NCBI GenBank assembly: GCA_002428935.1
Contig: DIYG01000139.1
Location: forward strand, 1-13,778
Direction of reading: 5' to 3'
From: Halieaceae bacterium UBA6060
Lineage (GTDB): Bacteria > Pseudomonadota > Gammaproteobacteria > Pseudomonadales > Halieaceae
Length of the DNA: 13,778 nucleotides
Part shown: positions 7,121 through 13,778 of the stretch, piece after piece
Layout: each line of letters begins with the position of its first letter
Position numbering within the stretch: position 1 is the stretch's first letter
Program-made: the position numbers and the translations under genes
The notes under the pieces: model-generated
The model's database searches: none
The model's input: only the letters and a program-made list of their open reading frames with translations
Told to the model about the DNA's origin: nothing

Positions 7121-9097
7121 TCAGGCAAGGGTCTGGCGGGCGGTAGTGTGTGCCGTAGCCGTTCGCAATAGCGCGCGGAACTCCTCTACCGGCAAGGGCT
7201 TGGAATAAAGGTAACCCTGGAAGCGAGGGCACCCCGCTTGCACCAGGAAGTCATGGACCTCACGAGTTTCCACCCCCTCGGCAATAACCTCCAGGTCCAG
7301 GGTTATGGCCATGGAGATAATCGCCTTGACGATGCTGGCATCGCCCGGATCGGTCAAAACATCGCGGACAAAGGACTGATCAATCTTGAGAGTATCCAGG
7401 GGTAGGGATTTCAGATAGCTGAGCGACGAATAGCCGGTGCCAAAATCATCGATGGAGAAGCGCAGACCTCGTTCCCGTAACCGGTGCATTTTCTCCACGG
7501 AATCGTCCACGTCATCAATGAGCAAACTCTCCGTAAGCTCCAGTTCGATCAAACCCCTGGGCAGGTTGTGCTCGTCGATAGCCGTGAGCACCTTGTCGGA
7601 AAAATCCTTCTGCCGAAACTGCCGAGGACTGACATTACAGGCGAGCGAGAAGGCTCCCGGATCGTGTTCTGCGCAGATCAGTGCCCCGATGCGACAGGCT
7701 TCGTCGATCACCCAATCGCCCAGGCGATAAATCAGACCACAGTCCTCGGCCACGGGGATAAATGTGGCCGGAGACACGAACTCCCCATCGCATTCCCAGC
7801 GCAACAGGCATTCGGCTCCGCAGATCTTGTCGTCATCGGTGTACTGGGGCTGCAAGACCAGCTGCAGCCCTTGCCCACCATCCAAAGCTACCCGTAACTT
7901 CTTCTCGACTTCCATGCGACGCAACAACGCCTTCTGCATGTCGGCGACGAAAAAACGCAGGGTGTTTCGACCGTCGTCCTTGGCCCGATACATGGCCGTA
8001 TCCGCGTGCTTGAGAAGGTCATCAATATTGTCGGAATCTGCGGGCAAGAGACTCACCCCGATACTGACAGTGATATGCACTTCCGTTCCCGACAGATCCA
8101 TGGGCTGTTCGATGGCCACGCGCAACTCCTCACCGCGGCGACGGATGGCGGAAACGGCATGCTCCATGTCACCCCGTATATCGGTAAGGAGCGCGATGAA
8201 CTCATCACCGCCCAGACGGGCGGCGGTGTCTTCCTCCCGGAGAAGACTTTTCATCCGCCGGGCCACCTCGATTAACATTTGATCGCCGGCGCTGTGACCC
8301 AGCGTATCGTTCACTCGCTTGAAGAAGTCCAAATCCAAAAACATCAAGGCCGCCTGACTGTTCTGGCGTCGACAGCGGGCAATGGCCTGGCTGAGACGGT
8401 CCTGCAACAGGCGACGATTGGGCAGCCCCGTCAACTCATCGTAGAGCGCCTGACGTTCGATAGTTTGCTCGGCCTCGGAGCGCAAATAGGTCATCTCGAG
8501 GCCATCGACAACCGTGATGTTCACGCGTCGGGCGAAGGCAATCATCATGATCAAATAGAGCAGGACCATGGCCGCCATGAGGTTGGTTTCCGTGGTCCAT
8601 TCCACCAACAGACGCACAAAAAACGGCAGTAACGACAAAGCCAGGAAGCTAGCGGCGGCTTCCACAAAGGCAGACAGGCTGACAATACTGCCCGCGCACA
8701 TGCCCGCGATGACAAACGCCAGCAGGGCCTGATTCCCCACATCACTCAAATCAAAGAGCAGATACCCCGCCGAGCCCCAAATCAGACCAGACAGCCCCGC
8801 GCCGGCAAGCATTTCTACATACCAGCGGGAAGCGAAGCGCTCGCGCTCTTCATCGGACTGGTGCCGGTAGCGGAAAATGGTGGACAAACGATAGACAGAG
8901 ACCACGATGGTGACGCCAAACCACACGAAGATCGTGCGACTGTTGTCTGGCGTCCACAGGCCCCAGGCAATGATCACCGTGTTGAGCAGCACAGCAACGA
9001 TGGATAAAGACAAGGACTGGTAGTACTGCTTCAGGCGCTCCAGAAACAAGCGCTGCTGCAGCGTTGAGGACGTTTCATCCCTTGGTCTTATATGCAT
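7121..9097 (-). CDS. membrane-bound GGDEF-EAL protein (diguanylate cyclase/c-di-GMP phosphodiesterase)
   Basis: The 658-residue inner-membrane protein has about six N-terminal hydrophobic helices between residues 31 and 189 as a sensor region not matched to a named family. A GGDEF domain follows (about 215-380): DELTGLPNRR at 220-229, a GGDEF active site at 296-300, and an RxxD inhibitory site R287-D290 exactly five residues before it. An EAL domain (about 395-645) keeps the catalytic set: E429, NVSPRQF (488-494), TES with E523, DDFGTGYSS (550-558), K571, AEGVET (606-611), and QGYLYSKP (627-634). The signature tripeptide is ECL (429-431), not EAL. The metal-binding Glu is kept, so hydrolysis is plausible. 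Both domains look intact, so activity could switch either way. The start at 9097 has only a weak AGGA at a long distance. It is divergent from the cytochrome c gene. Confidence 0.93.
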   Translation of the reverse strand: MHIRPRDETSSTLQQRLFLERLKQYYQSLSLSIVAVLLNTVIIAWGLWTPDNSRTIFVWFGVTIVVSVYRLSTIFRYRHQSDEERERFASRWYVEMLAGAGLSGLIWGSAGYLLFDLSDVGNQALLAFVIAGMCAGSIVSLSAFVEAAASFLALSLLPFFVRLLVEWTTETNLMAAMVLLYLIMMIAFARRVNITVVDGLEMTYLRSEAEQTIERQALYDELTGLPNRRLLQDRLSQAIARCRRQNSQAALMFLDLDFFKRVNDTLGHSAGDQMLIEVARRMKSLLREEDTAARLGGDEFIALLTDIRGDMEHAVSAIRRRGEELRVAIEQPMDLSGTEVHITVSIGVSLLPADSDNIDDLLKHADTAMYRAKDDGRNTLRFFVADMQKALLRRMEVEKKLRVALDGGQGLQLVLQPQYTDDDKICGAECLLRWECDGEFVSPATFIPVAEDCGLIYRLGDWVIDEACRIGALICAEHDPGAFSLACNVSPRQFRQKDFSDKVLTAIDEHNLPRGLIELELTESLLIDDVDDSVEKMHRLRERGLRFSIDDFGTGYSSLSYLKSLPLDTLKIDQSFVRDVLTDPGDASIVKAIISMAITLDLEVIAEGVETREVHDFLVQAGCPRFQGYLYSKPLPVEEFRALLRTATAHTTARQTLA

Positions 9098-9242
9098 TAG
9101 CCGCTTCTTATCCTATCTTGCCTATGGATACCGCGGGTACGTACTACCTGTTGTCTGGCGACCTTGACGTACCGCAAGGACCGCGCAATGGAGAGCCCGT
9201 ACTGTGCATACGGTAAAAAACCATGGGAGAGATGTATATATC

Positions 9243-9626
9243 ATGAATAAAGTTCTTGTTCTGCTAGCAGCCAGCGTTCTGGCCGGAGCCGCCTCCGTTC
9301 AGGCCCAGGAGGCCGAAGATGTACGCATGATGCGTTTAGCTGAAGGGGCGGGATGCGTCATCTGTCACAGCATCGGCACCGGCTCCAAGGGGCCTCACGG
9401 TCTAAAGCCTATTGGCCCCGCCTGGGTTAGCGTGGCGCAGAAGTATCGGGACGATCCGGAAGCTGTATCGACCCTCACGCAGATAGTGCTGGAAGGCTCC
9501 GACCCCAAGAGCAGTCACTGGGAAGGAGAGATATCCTCGGGTATGGGTATGCCCGGAAACAGCCTGGTGATCAACGATGACGACGCCGGGGCGCTGGTGG
9601 CCTGGATCTTGAATCTGGCCCGCTAG
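9243..9626 (+). CDS. periplasmic class I cytochrome c (c551/c552-like)
   Basis: This small electron carrier is 127 aa as precursor and about 106 aa mature. ATG 9243 starts a clean signal peptide (MNKVLVLLAASVLAG, cleavage after VQA at 21). GGGAGAG lies 11 bases upstream. The frame extends to 9204, but the earlier start would spoil the signal peptide. Heme is attached through C38-V-I-C41-H42. The distal ligand is a Met in SGMGMPGN (M101 or M103). GPAWVSVAQKY (58-68) and the C-terminal helix ALVAWILNL (118-126) are typical of monoheme c551-type proteins. It probably shuttles electrons between periplasmic or membrane complexes. No oxidase or reductase gene lies nearby to name its partner. Confidence 0.9.
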   Translation: MNKVLVLLAASVLAGAASVQAQEAEDVRMMRLAEGAGCVICHSIGTGSKGPHGLKPIGPAWVSVAQKYRDDPEAVSTLTQIVLEGSDPKSSHWEGEISSGMGMPGNSLVINDDDAGALVAWILNLAR

Positions 9627-9651
9627 GGTCTGGCTCCGTAAAGCACCTCAA

Positions 9652-9683
9652 CACCCCGCGTCTGTTTTCGCAGACGCAGGGTG
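9652..9683 (+). terminator. strong hairpin between cytochrome c and NTF2-like genes
   Basis: A 13-bp stem (9652-9664 with 9671-9683) has one mismatch and a six-base TTTTCG loop. It lies 26 bp after the cytochrome stop and 17 bp before the next ATG. There is no T-tract, so it may be a Rho-linked or weak terminator, a transcript stabiliser, or a structure that hides the downstream start. Confidence 0.45.
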
Positions 9684-9699
9684 ATGTTATCGTTCGCCC

Positions 9700-10092
9700 A
9701 TGAATACTCTCGAGCGCTGGCACCACATGGTTAGCCAGCAAGATCACTCCCAACTGGGCGAAATTCTTACGGAAGACTGTGTTTTTCTGTCACCGGTGGT
9801 GCATACACCACAGGTAGGACGAGACCTCACGGTGCTCTATCTCACGGGCGCCCTCAACGTCTTCAATGAGAGCTTTCACTACACCAAGGAACTGGTCACC
9901 GACCGCCATGCGGTACTGGAGTTTGAATGCACCGTAGACGGCATTCTCATCAACGGTGTTGATATCATGACCTTTGCCGAAGACGGTCGAATCAGCGAGT
10001 TTCGAGTCATGGTTCGACCGCTGAAAGCCATGCAGATGCTGCACGGAAAAATGGCCGCGATGCTTGAGCACCTCAAGGCTGGCGCGGCTTAA
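9700..10092 (+). CDS. NTF2-like/SnoaL-like domain protein
   Basis: The 130-residue single-domain protein has the cone-fold pattern of the NTF2/SnoaL superfamily. It has an N-terminal helix (LERWHHMVSQQD) followed by LGEILTEDCVFLSPVVH (19-35). Aromatic-rich and charged strands follow (ALNVFNESFHYTKEL, then AVLEFECTVDGILINGVDIMTF). It closes with GRISEFRVMVRPLKA (95-109), the usual last strand. Such proteins bind or isomerise small hydrophobic molecules, but no substrate can be assigned. The start has no clear ribosome site and lies just after the hairpin at 9652-9683. The 3' end overlaps the convergent GNAT gene by 20 bp. A role with the cytochrome is possible only by position. Confidence 0.8.
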   Translation: MNTLERWHHMVSQQDHSQLGEILTEDCVFLSPVVHTPQVGRDLTVLYLTGALNVFNESFHYTKELVTDRHAVLEFECTVDGILINGVDIMTFAEDGRISEFRVMVRPLKAMQMLHGKMAAMLEHLKAGAA

Positions 10093-10618
10093 GGGGCCGT
10101 TCTCGGAAGAATACCCCCGTCGGCTCTTCGCCGAGCATCGTATCGAGCTTATAGGCGTAACCCAGTTTGTTCGCCACTCGCACGGAACGCTCATTGCCCC
10201 GTCCGATAATACAAAAACTCCGCTCCCAGCGAGGCTGCTGGTCTAGCCACTGGCAAGCGCCCTGCATACCTTCCGTGGCGTATCCACAGCCTGCGGCGTC
10301 GGGATGGATCACCCACCCCGCCTCGGGATAGTGGCCATCAAAGCCCACCAGACCTCGCTTGAAGTTGGCAAACCCCATCTGACCCACATAGCGGCCGGAT
10401 TCCCGCTCCTCAACCGCCCAATAACCGTAACCGAGGTAATCCCACAGCCCCCCGTAGCGGAGCAGACGCAACCACACGTCCTGAACGCTAAGGGGCTCAC
10501 CGGTAATGAATCGGTAGACTTCCGGGCGTTGCCACAAGTCCGTGGCCGGTTCGTGATCGGCTTCACGGTGGGCCCGCAAAATCAGTCGCGGGGTTTCTAT
10601 CTGTGGAACAACACTCAC
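10073..10618 (-). CDS. GNAT family N-acetyltransferase (RimJ/RimL-like)
   Basis: The 181-residue cytoplasmic enzyme is predicted to move an acetyl group from acetyl-CoA to an amine. GTG 10618 is chosen because AGAGG lies 10 bases upstream and the protein then begins SVVPQIETPRLILR, the standard RimJ-like opening. The frame runs on to 10705 but would overlap the divergent gene. YGYWAVEERESGRYVGQMGF (64-83) covers the central strands. The acetyl-CoA loop is AAGCGYATEG (108-117), and GNERSVRVANKLGY (141-154) is the conserved C-terminal motif. Substrate is unknown: a small molecule, antibiotic or protein N-terminus are all possible for this subfamily. It overlaps the NTF2-like gene tail-to-tail and is divergent from the diguanylate cyclase, 63 bp apart. 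Confidence 0.88.
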   Translation of the reverse strand: MSVVPQIETPRLILRAHREADHEPATDLWQRPEVYRFITGEPLSVQDVWLRLLRYGGLWDYLGYGYWAVEERESGRYVGQMGFANFKRGLVGFDGHYPEAGWVIHPDAAGCGYATEGMQGACQWLDQQPRWERSFCIIGRGNERSVRVANKLGYAYKLDTMLGEEPTGVFFRERPLKPRQP

Positions 10619-10628
10619 TCTACGCCTA

Positions 10629-10633
10629 CCTCT
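10629..10633 (-). promoter_or_regulatory. ribosome binding site deciding the GNAT start
   Basis: AGAGG on the minus strand is 10 bases before GTG 10618. It supports the shorter protein and rejects the extension to 10705. Confidence 0.55.
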
Positions 10634-10681
10634 TACGGGAAAAATCGCTATTATCGGCCCAGATCTTGACCAACCGGGCTC

Positions 10682-11881
10682 ATGGCCGTGCCAGACCCTT
10701 ATCAAACATATGTTTCCGGCATCGTGGCAATCTGCCTGCTGGTCTCTGCAGCGAACGTCATGCTGGCCGCGCGAAGCATCAGCGCCGGCGCCGCAATGGC
10801 CTTCGCTCTGGGCTTTCTGCTAACCGGGCTTACCTGGGCCCTCGCCCTGCTCATGCCTCAAGTGGACGCTTTACCCAGCGCCAGCTTACTGCTTCTGAAC
10901 ACCACCGGCGCCCTGGGCATGATCGGCCTTTGGTGCGGTTTCTGGCTACGTGCGGGCCGCGCCATCAACTGGTGGTTCATGGGCGCCCTCTTCGCCATCT
11001 GGATTCTACCGGTAGTCGCGATCCTTATGGCCGGACTTCCCGCCGACACCCACGTACCCTTTGCCGTGGGTTCCGTCACCGCCGGTGTGTTGACCAGCGT
11101 CTGGTTCATGTATCGCAAACGGGGTCAAAAAAATGCGGGGGACTGGGCCCTCATCGCCTGGCTCCTCGTCGCCTTACCCCTGTCCGTGAGCGCCCTGCTG
11201 ATCGGTATGGACACCGCCATCACAGAACCCAATGCGGTGTGGCTTTTCTATCTAGGATTTCTCCCTACCCTGTTCACCGGCGTGGGGCTGTTTGCCCTTC
11301 TCGGCTTCACCCTTGACGCCATTCGCGATTCCGACCAGCTCGCCCGTACCGACGGGCTCACGGGCTTACTCAATCGGCGGGCCTTTGACGACGAGTTGGC
11401 CATCGCCGTGGCGCGAACGGAGCGCTACCAGAGGGATCTGTCCCTGATCATTCTCGACATTGATCACTTCAAACAACTCAACGATACCTACGGGCATCCC
11501 GCGGGCGATGCGGTCATCCGCGCCGTATCCCGGGTATTGCTTGATAAGTCCCGGCGCATCGACCTGGTTGCCCGAATTGGCGGCGAAGAGTTCGCCATGA
11601 TTCTTGCCGACACCCCCGCTTCTGCGGCCCTGCGCCTGGCTGAGCGCCTGCGTCAGGCCATCAGCAACGCCAGCAGCGAAACCATCGCCTTTAGCGCCAG
11701 CCTTGGCGTAGCGAGCGTTCAGGATACGGAGACTCGCCCCGAGGCACTACTGGAAGCCGCCGACAACGCGCTGTACGCGGCGAAGAAAGCCGGACGGAAT
11801 TGTGTGCGCTATTCCCTGGAGCCCGACCGGGAACCGTCGGCGCTTATTGGTCTGGTGCAGTCGAGCCGGCAACCTTCGTAA
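10682..11881 (+). CDS. seven-helix membrane diguanylate cyclase (GGDEF)
   Basis: The 399-residue inner-membrane protein makes c-di-GMP from two GTP. About seven hydrophobic helices (near 9-30, 38-59, 68-89, 97-118, 125-144, 155-176 and 187-211) form a membrane sensor region that I cannot match to a named family. The GGDEF domain begins at ARTDGLTGLLNRRAF (221-235). Metal and substrate residues are in LDIDHFKQLND (258-268). The active site is GGEEF (300-304), and an RxxD inhibitory site (R291-D294) sits exactly five residues before it, so product inhibition is expected. No EAL domain is present. The ribosome site is weak, and GTG 10688 is a second possible start. Its last 38 bp overlap the convergent TAXI-type gene. 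Confidence 0.92.
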   Translation: MAVPDPYQTYVSGIVAICLLVSAANVMLAARSISAGAAMAFALGFLLTGLTWALALLMPQVDALPSASLLLLNTTGALGMIGLWCGFWLRAGRAINWWFMGALFAIWILPVVAILMAGLPADTHVPFAVGSVTAGVLTSVWFMYRKRGQKNAGDWALIAWLLVALPLSVSALLIGMDTAITEPNAVWLFYLGFLPTLFTGVGLFALLGFTLDAIRDSDQLARTDGLTGLLNRRAFDDELAIAVARTERYQRDLSLIILDIDHFKQLNDTYGHPAGDAVIRAVSRVLLDKSRRIDLVARIGGEEFAMILADTPASAALRLAERLRQAISNASSETIAFSASLGVASVQDTETRPEALLEAADNALYAAKKAGRNCVRYSLEPDREPSALIGLVQSSRQPS

Positions 11882-13112
11882 CATCGCGGCGCAAAGCGGT
11901 TGCCAGCTCCATGAAAATTCGAAAGCTGTCATCGGCGGCCAAACGCTCACTGATCAGTGCGTCAAAAGCATCCCGCTCTATCACTTCCAGGGCCTCCAGG
12001 GTGTCATCGACACCCAGGCTGGGACTTTCCGTGCGCAACGCCAACACCCGCTGGTAGAACCCATCGATACGGTCCTTGCGACGGCGCGCCCGCCAGCGAC
12101 CGAAGGCCAGGACTCCCGTGACCAGCAACACAGCGATATACACCAGGAAGTTCAGTGTTTCCGCGTAGCGCTCCAAAAACCCCGGTTCGTCGCGCTCCAA
12201 ATATTGGCGAGCACCGCGATGGAGCGGATAGGCCAACAGGTCACCGGAGAAGTCCATGGTCAACCAGCGGAACAGCGCAGGCTCCGTGGCGGCTACCCGG
12301 GGTTTTTGCTCGACGAGCATCTGCGTCAGGGCGTAGATTAGACTGGCATCAACCCGGCGATGAGACACTAGGAGCATATCGACCGCCAGGGCCTCGATGC
12401 CTTCCTCATTCCCCGGTAAGTTGTAGGTGAGGGCCGGAATTCGCGTGGTTTGTAACTGAGGTACCAGGTAGCGAATACCGTCGATATAGAATTCGGCACC
12501 TGCGGGATCGAAGCGACTCAAAGGGACCAGGGTGAATCCCTCGCGAAACCAGTCGGTTCGCTTCGGATTGATAGGACCCACATAGAGCTGTACGTCGGGC
12601 TCCCCCGGATCCCCATCGCGCCAGCGGGTATAGCCAATGGCCAATCCATCGGATCGCTCCCGGAGAAGCTCGACGATGAGCTCCGCCGTGTGGGAGCTGT
12701 GTAGGATCTCAAGCCGCAGCGGTTGACCGTCTTCCCGACCATCTCCTTCGAAGGCGTCCTGTCGCACGCTCAGGTGTACTACCGCCTGGTACAGATTCAG
12801 GACGACGCGCAAACCATCCTGAAACAGGCGAGTGTTCTCGACCACCGCGAGATCCGCAGAACCGTCGAGGAGGGACTCAACGGGGTCATCACCGGGAGCG
12901 ACACTCAAATCTCGCTCCAGGCGAATACCGGTTTCCTCTTCGAAGATTCGCGATAGACCCAGGACATCCATGGGCTGAGCTTCGGGAGGATGCATGCGCA
13001 GAACCGGCGGAGCCGCCTGCGTCGTGGTGCCCAACAACAGAAGGAGCACGCAACCAAAACTCAGGCATTTGACGCGCCTGGCAAATGTCGTACCCGCCGC
13101 GAGCTGACTCAC
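11844..13112 (-). CDS. membrane-anchored TAXI-family solute-binding protein
   Basis: The 422-residue protein has a signal peptide (core near 16-29, cleavage near TQA at 33) and a periplasmic TAXI/NMT1-like binding domain (about 37-310). Family marks are GSADLAVVENTR (84-95), the VLNLYQAVVHLSVR strand (104-117), and AYPLHRGARQYLERDEPGFLERY (294-316), close to the usual LHPGA-Y stretch. TAXI proteins normally feed TRAP permeases. Here a single helix (about 321-338) and a charged cytoplasmic tail (RWRARRRKDRID, then about 70 residues) follow, and no TRAP permease is in the window. It may therefore signal across the membrane or dock elsewhere. The GTG start at 13112 has only a GGATGG-like site. 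The 3' end overlaps the diguanylate cyclase by 38 bp. Confidence 0.82.
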   Translation of the reverse strand: MSQLAAGTTFARRVKCLSFGCVLLLLLGTTTQAAPPVLRMHPPEAQPMDVLGLSRIFEEETGIRLERDLSVAPGDDPVESLLDGSADLAVVENTRLFQDGLRVVLNLYQAVVHLSVRQDAFEGDGREDGQPLRLEILHSSHTAELIVELLRERSDGLAIGYTRWRDGDPGEPDVQLYVGPINPKRTDWFREGFTLVPLSRFDPAGAEFYIDGIRYLVPQLQTTRIPALTYNLPGNEEGIEALAVDMLLVSHRRVDASLIYALTQMLVEQKPRVAATEPALFRWLTMDFSGDLLAYPLHRGARQYLERDEPGFLERYAETLNFLVYIAVLLVTGVLAFGRWRARRRKDRIDGFYQRVLALRTESPSLGVDDTLEALEVIERDAFDALISERLAADDSFRIFMELATALRRDVTKVAGSTAPDQ

Positions 13113-13137
13113 CGATCCATCCCGCGAGGAAGCTGTT

Positions 13138-13166
13138 TATTTACTATGAGTATTCGCATAAACCAA
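13138..13166 (-). promoter_or_regulatory. possible promoter for the TAXI-family gene
   Basis: On the minus strand TTGGTT (13166-13161) and TAAATA (13143-13138) are 17 bp apart, in the AT-rich part of the gap and about 25 bp before GTG 13112. Each box matches consensus at only about half its positions. Confidence 0.3.
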
Positions 13167-13232
13167 CGGCATCCAAAGCTTTATCTCGCATCATAGCCAG
13201 CGTTTGCACCGCAACCAAACCCCGCGCATACC

Positions 13233-13254
13233 GTCTCGGGCTCGTGCCCGAGAC
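13233..13254. terminator. perfect 9-bp hairpin downstream of the DNA glycosylase gene
   Basis: GTCTCGGGC (13233-13241) and GCCCGAGAC (13246-13254) pair perfectly around TCGT, starting 5 bp after the glycosylase stop on the minus strand. It is GC-rich and compact like a terminator stem but has no T-tract. It may end or protect the glycosylase transcript before the TAXI-family gene. Confidence 0.5.
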
Positions 13255-13259
13255 AGGGA

Positions 13260-13778
13260 TCACTGGGAAAGGTAGTGGTGCCAGTACAGCTGCGCCGCAA
13301 CGGAGCGATAGGGTCGATAGCGCTCGCCCAATGCCTCAAGCCAGGCCAGCTCCGGCTTCCCGGGAATACCTTTGATAGCAGCGATCGCTTTGACCAGCGC
13401 CAGGTCTCCCAGGGGCCAGAGGTCGGGACGTCCCAGGGCGGACATGAGATACACATCCGCTGTCCAATTCCCCACGCCCGTAACAGCGGTCAAAAAAGAC
13501 CGCGCCCGGGTGTCTGAATAGCGCGCTAACGTACCCAGGGGAAGGGAGCCGTCGAGCACCGCGTCGGCGACGAGACGGGTATAGCGTGCTTTCTGCCGAC
13601 TGACCCCGGCGCCTCGAAGCTGCGCATCGGAAAGCTGCAGATACCCGTCGGGAGAAAAGTCCGGCAGCAGACACTGAAGCTTGTCATAGGCTGCCCGCGC
13701 CGAGGCCAGGGAAACCTGCTGCTCGAGAATGATGTAGACCAGGGTCGCGAAGCCCGCGGGGCGCCGCCCATAGGCGGG
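13260..13778 (-). CDS. AlkA-like HhH-GPD DNA-3-methyladenine glycosylase (5' end missing)
   Basis: Reading the minus strand from the right edge gives 172 residues with no stop, so the N-terminus lies outside the window (perhaps 30-45 residues, judging from family size). The enzyme excises alkylated purines in base excision repair. The fragment opens with a typical GFATLVYIILEQQVSLASA segment (9-27). A helix follows with GAGVSRQKARYTRLVADAV (56-74). The helix-hairpin-helix is TAVTGVGNWTADVYL (97-111), and the catalytic Asp is D125 in WPLGDLAL. All expected elements are present, so it is probably active. An internal GTG at 13559 could be mistaken for a start, but the homology-like segments continue in frame upstream. 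It is transcribed in the same direction as the TAXI-family gene with a 147-bp gap. Confidence 0.9.
   Translation of the reverse strand, partial: PAYGRRPAGFATLVYIILEQQVSLASARAAYDKLQCLLPDFSPDGYLQLSDAQLRGAGVSRQKARYTRLVADAVLDGSLPLGTLARYSDTRARSFLTAVTGVGNWTADVYLMSALGRPDLWPLGDLALVKAIAAIKGIPGKPELAWLEALGERYRPYRSVAAQLYWHHYLSQ

Noticed and set aside
7764..8282. 172-residue plus-strand reading frame
   Set aside because: It is antisense to the GGDEF domain. Its composition is Ser/Arg-rich, and it has no motif or ribosome site.
9134..9175. GCGG(G)TACGT and ACGTACCGC inverted arms between the GGDEF-EAL and cytochrome genes
   Set aside because: The arms pair only with a bulge over a 24-base loop. A TTGACG box overlaps them, but no -10 box follows at a workable distance, so neither promoter nor operator is claimed.
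10603..11316. 237-residue plus-strand reading frame
   Set aside because: It overlaps the diguanylate cyclase in another frame, is rich in Arg/His/Pro, and lacks the helices and motifs that the cyclase frame shows.
11802..12341. 179-residue plus-strand reading frame
   Set aside because: It is antisense to the TAXI-family gene with no recognisable domain. The minus-strand frame has clear family motifs.
13260..13778. Apparent frameshift in the DNA glycosylase, suggested by three overlapping minus-strand frames
   Set aside because: Direct translation from the right edge shows one open frame with family motifs throughout. The other frames are shadows.
1..13778. Signs of a defence island, prophage, transposon or biosynthetic cluster
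   Set aside because: No transposase, integrase, nuclease array, CRISPR repeats or synthase genes were seen. All genes fit common chromosomal families.

Overview
The window looks like an ordinary chromosomal stretch of a Gram-negative gammaproteobacterium. It carries an outer-membrane FadL-type porin, a DUF2490 beta-barrel, a Cys-lipidated DUF4136 protein, a periplasmic class I cytochrome c and several c-di-GMP enzymes. Base composition is moderately GC-rich by eye. The gene mix resembles marine oligotrophic gammaproteobacteria of the Halieaceae/OM60 type, but that placement is an inference from family content and no marker gene is present. No tRNA, rRNA, CRISPR array, transposase or phage gene was seen.

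Layout, left to right. (1) 1-60 is a short tandem repeat at the edge. (2) 126-1811 (+) is a secreted gamma-glutamyltransferase. (3) 1901-5837 is an envelope block: a DUF2490 barrel (-), then divergently a DUF4136 lipoprotein (+), a FadL-type porin (-), and divergently a DUF3313 secreted protein (+) closed by a clear intrinsic terminator. (4) 6039-9097 is a tail-to-tail pair: an HDOD signalling protein (+) facing a membrane GGDEF-EAL protein (-), only 14 bp apart. (5) 9243-10092 holds a small cytochrome c (+) and an NTF2/SnoaL-like protein (+) separated by a strong hairpin. (6) 10073-10618 (-) is a RimJ-like GNAT acetyltransferase whose end overlaps the NTF2-like gene. (7) 10682-11881 (+) is a 7-TM diguanylate cyclase that overlaps by 38 bp the tail of a membrane-anchored TAXI-type solute-binding protein (11844-13112, -). 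(8) 13260-13778 (-) is the C-terminal part of an AlkA/HhH-GPD DNA glycosylase that runs off the right edge.

Two themes emerge. One is outer-membrane and periplasmic proteins with their own signal peptides and divergent promoters. The other is c-di-GMP turnover: one synthase, one composite synthase/phosphodiesterase and one HDOD protein within about 6 kb. Most genes are single transcription units in alternating orientation, so operon logic gives little functional information. The best candidates for something less ordinary are the TAXI receptor with a transmembrane helix and a cytoplasmic tail but no TRAP permease next to it, its overlapping convergent diguanylate cyclase, and a perfect operator-like palindrome in front of the FadL-type gene. 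I did not find convincing evidence of a wholly new system.
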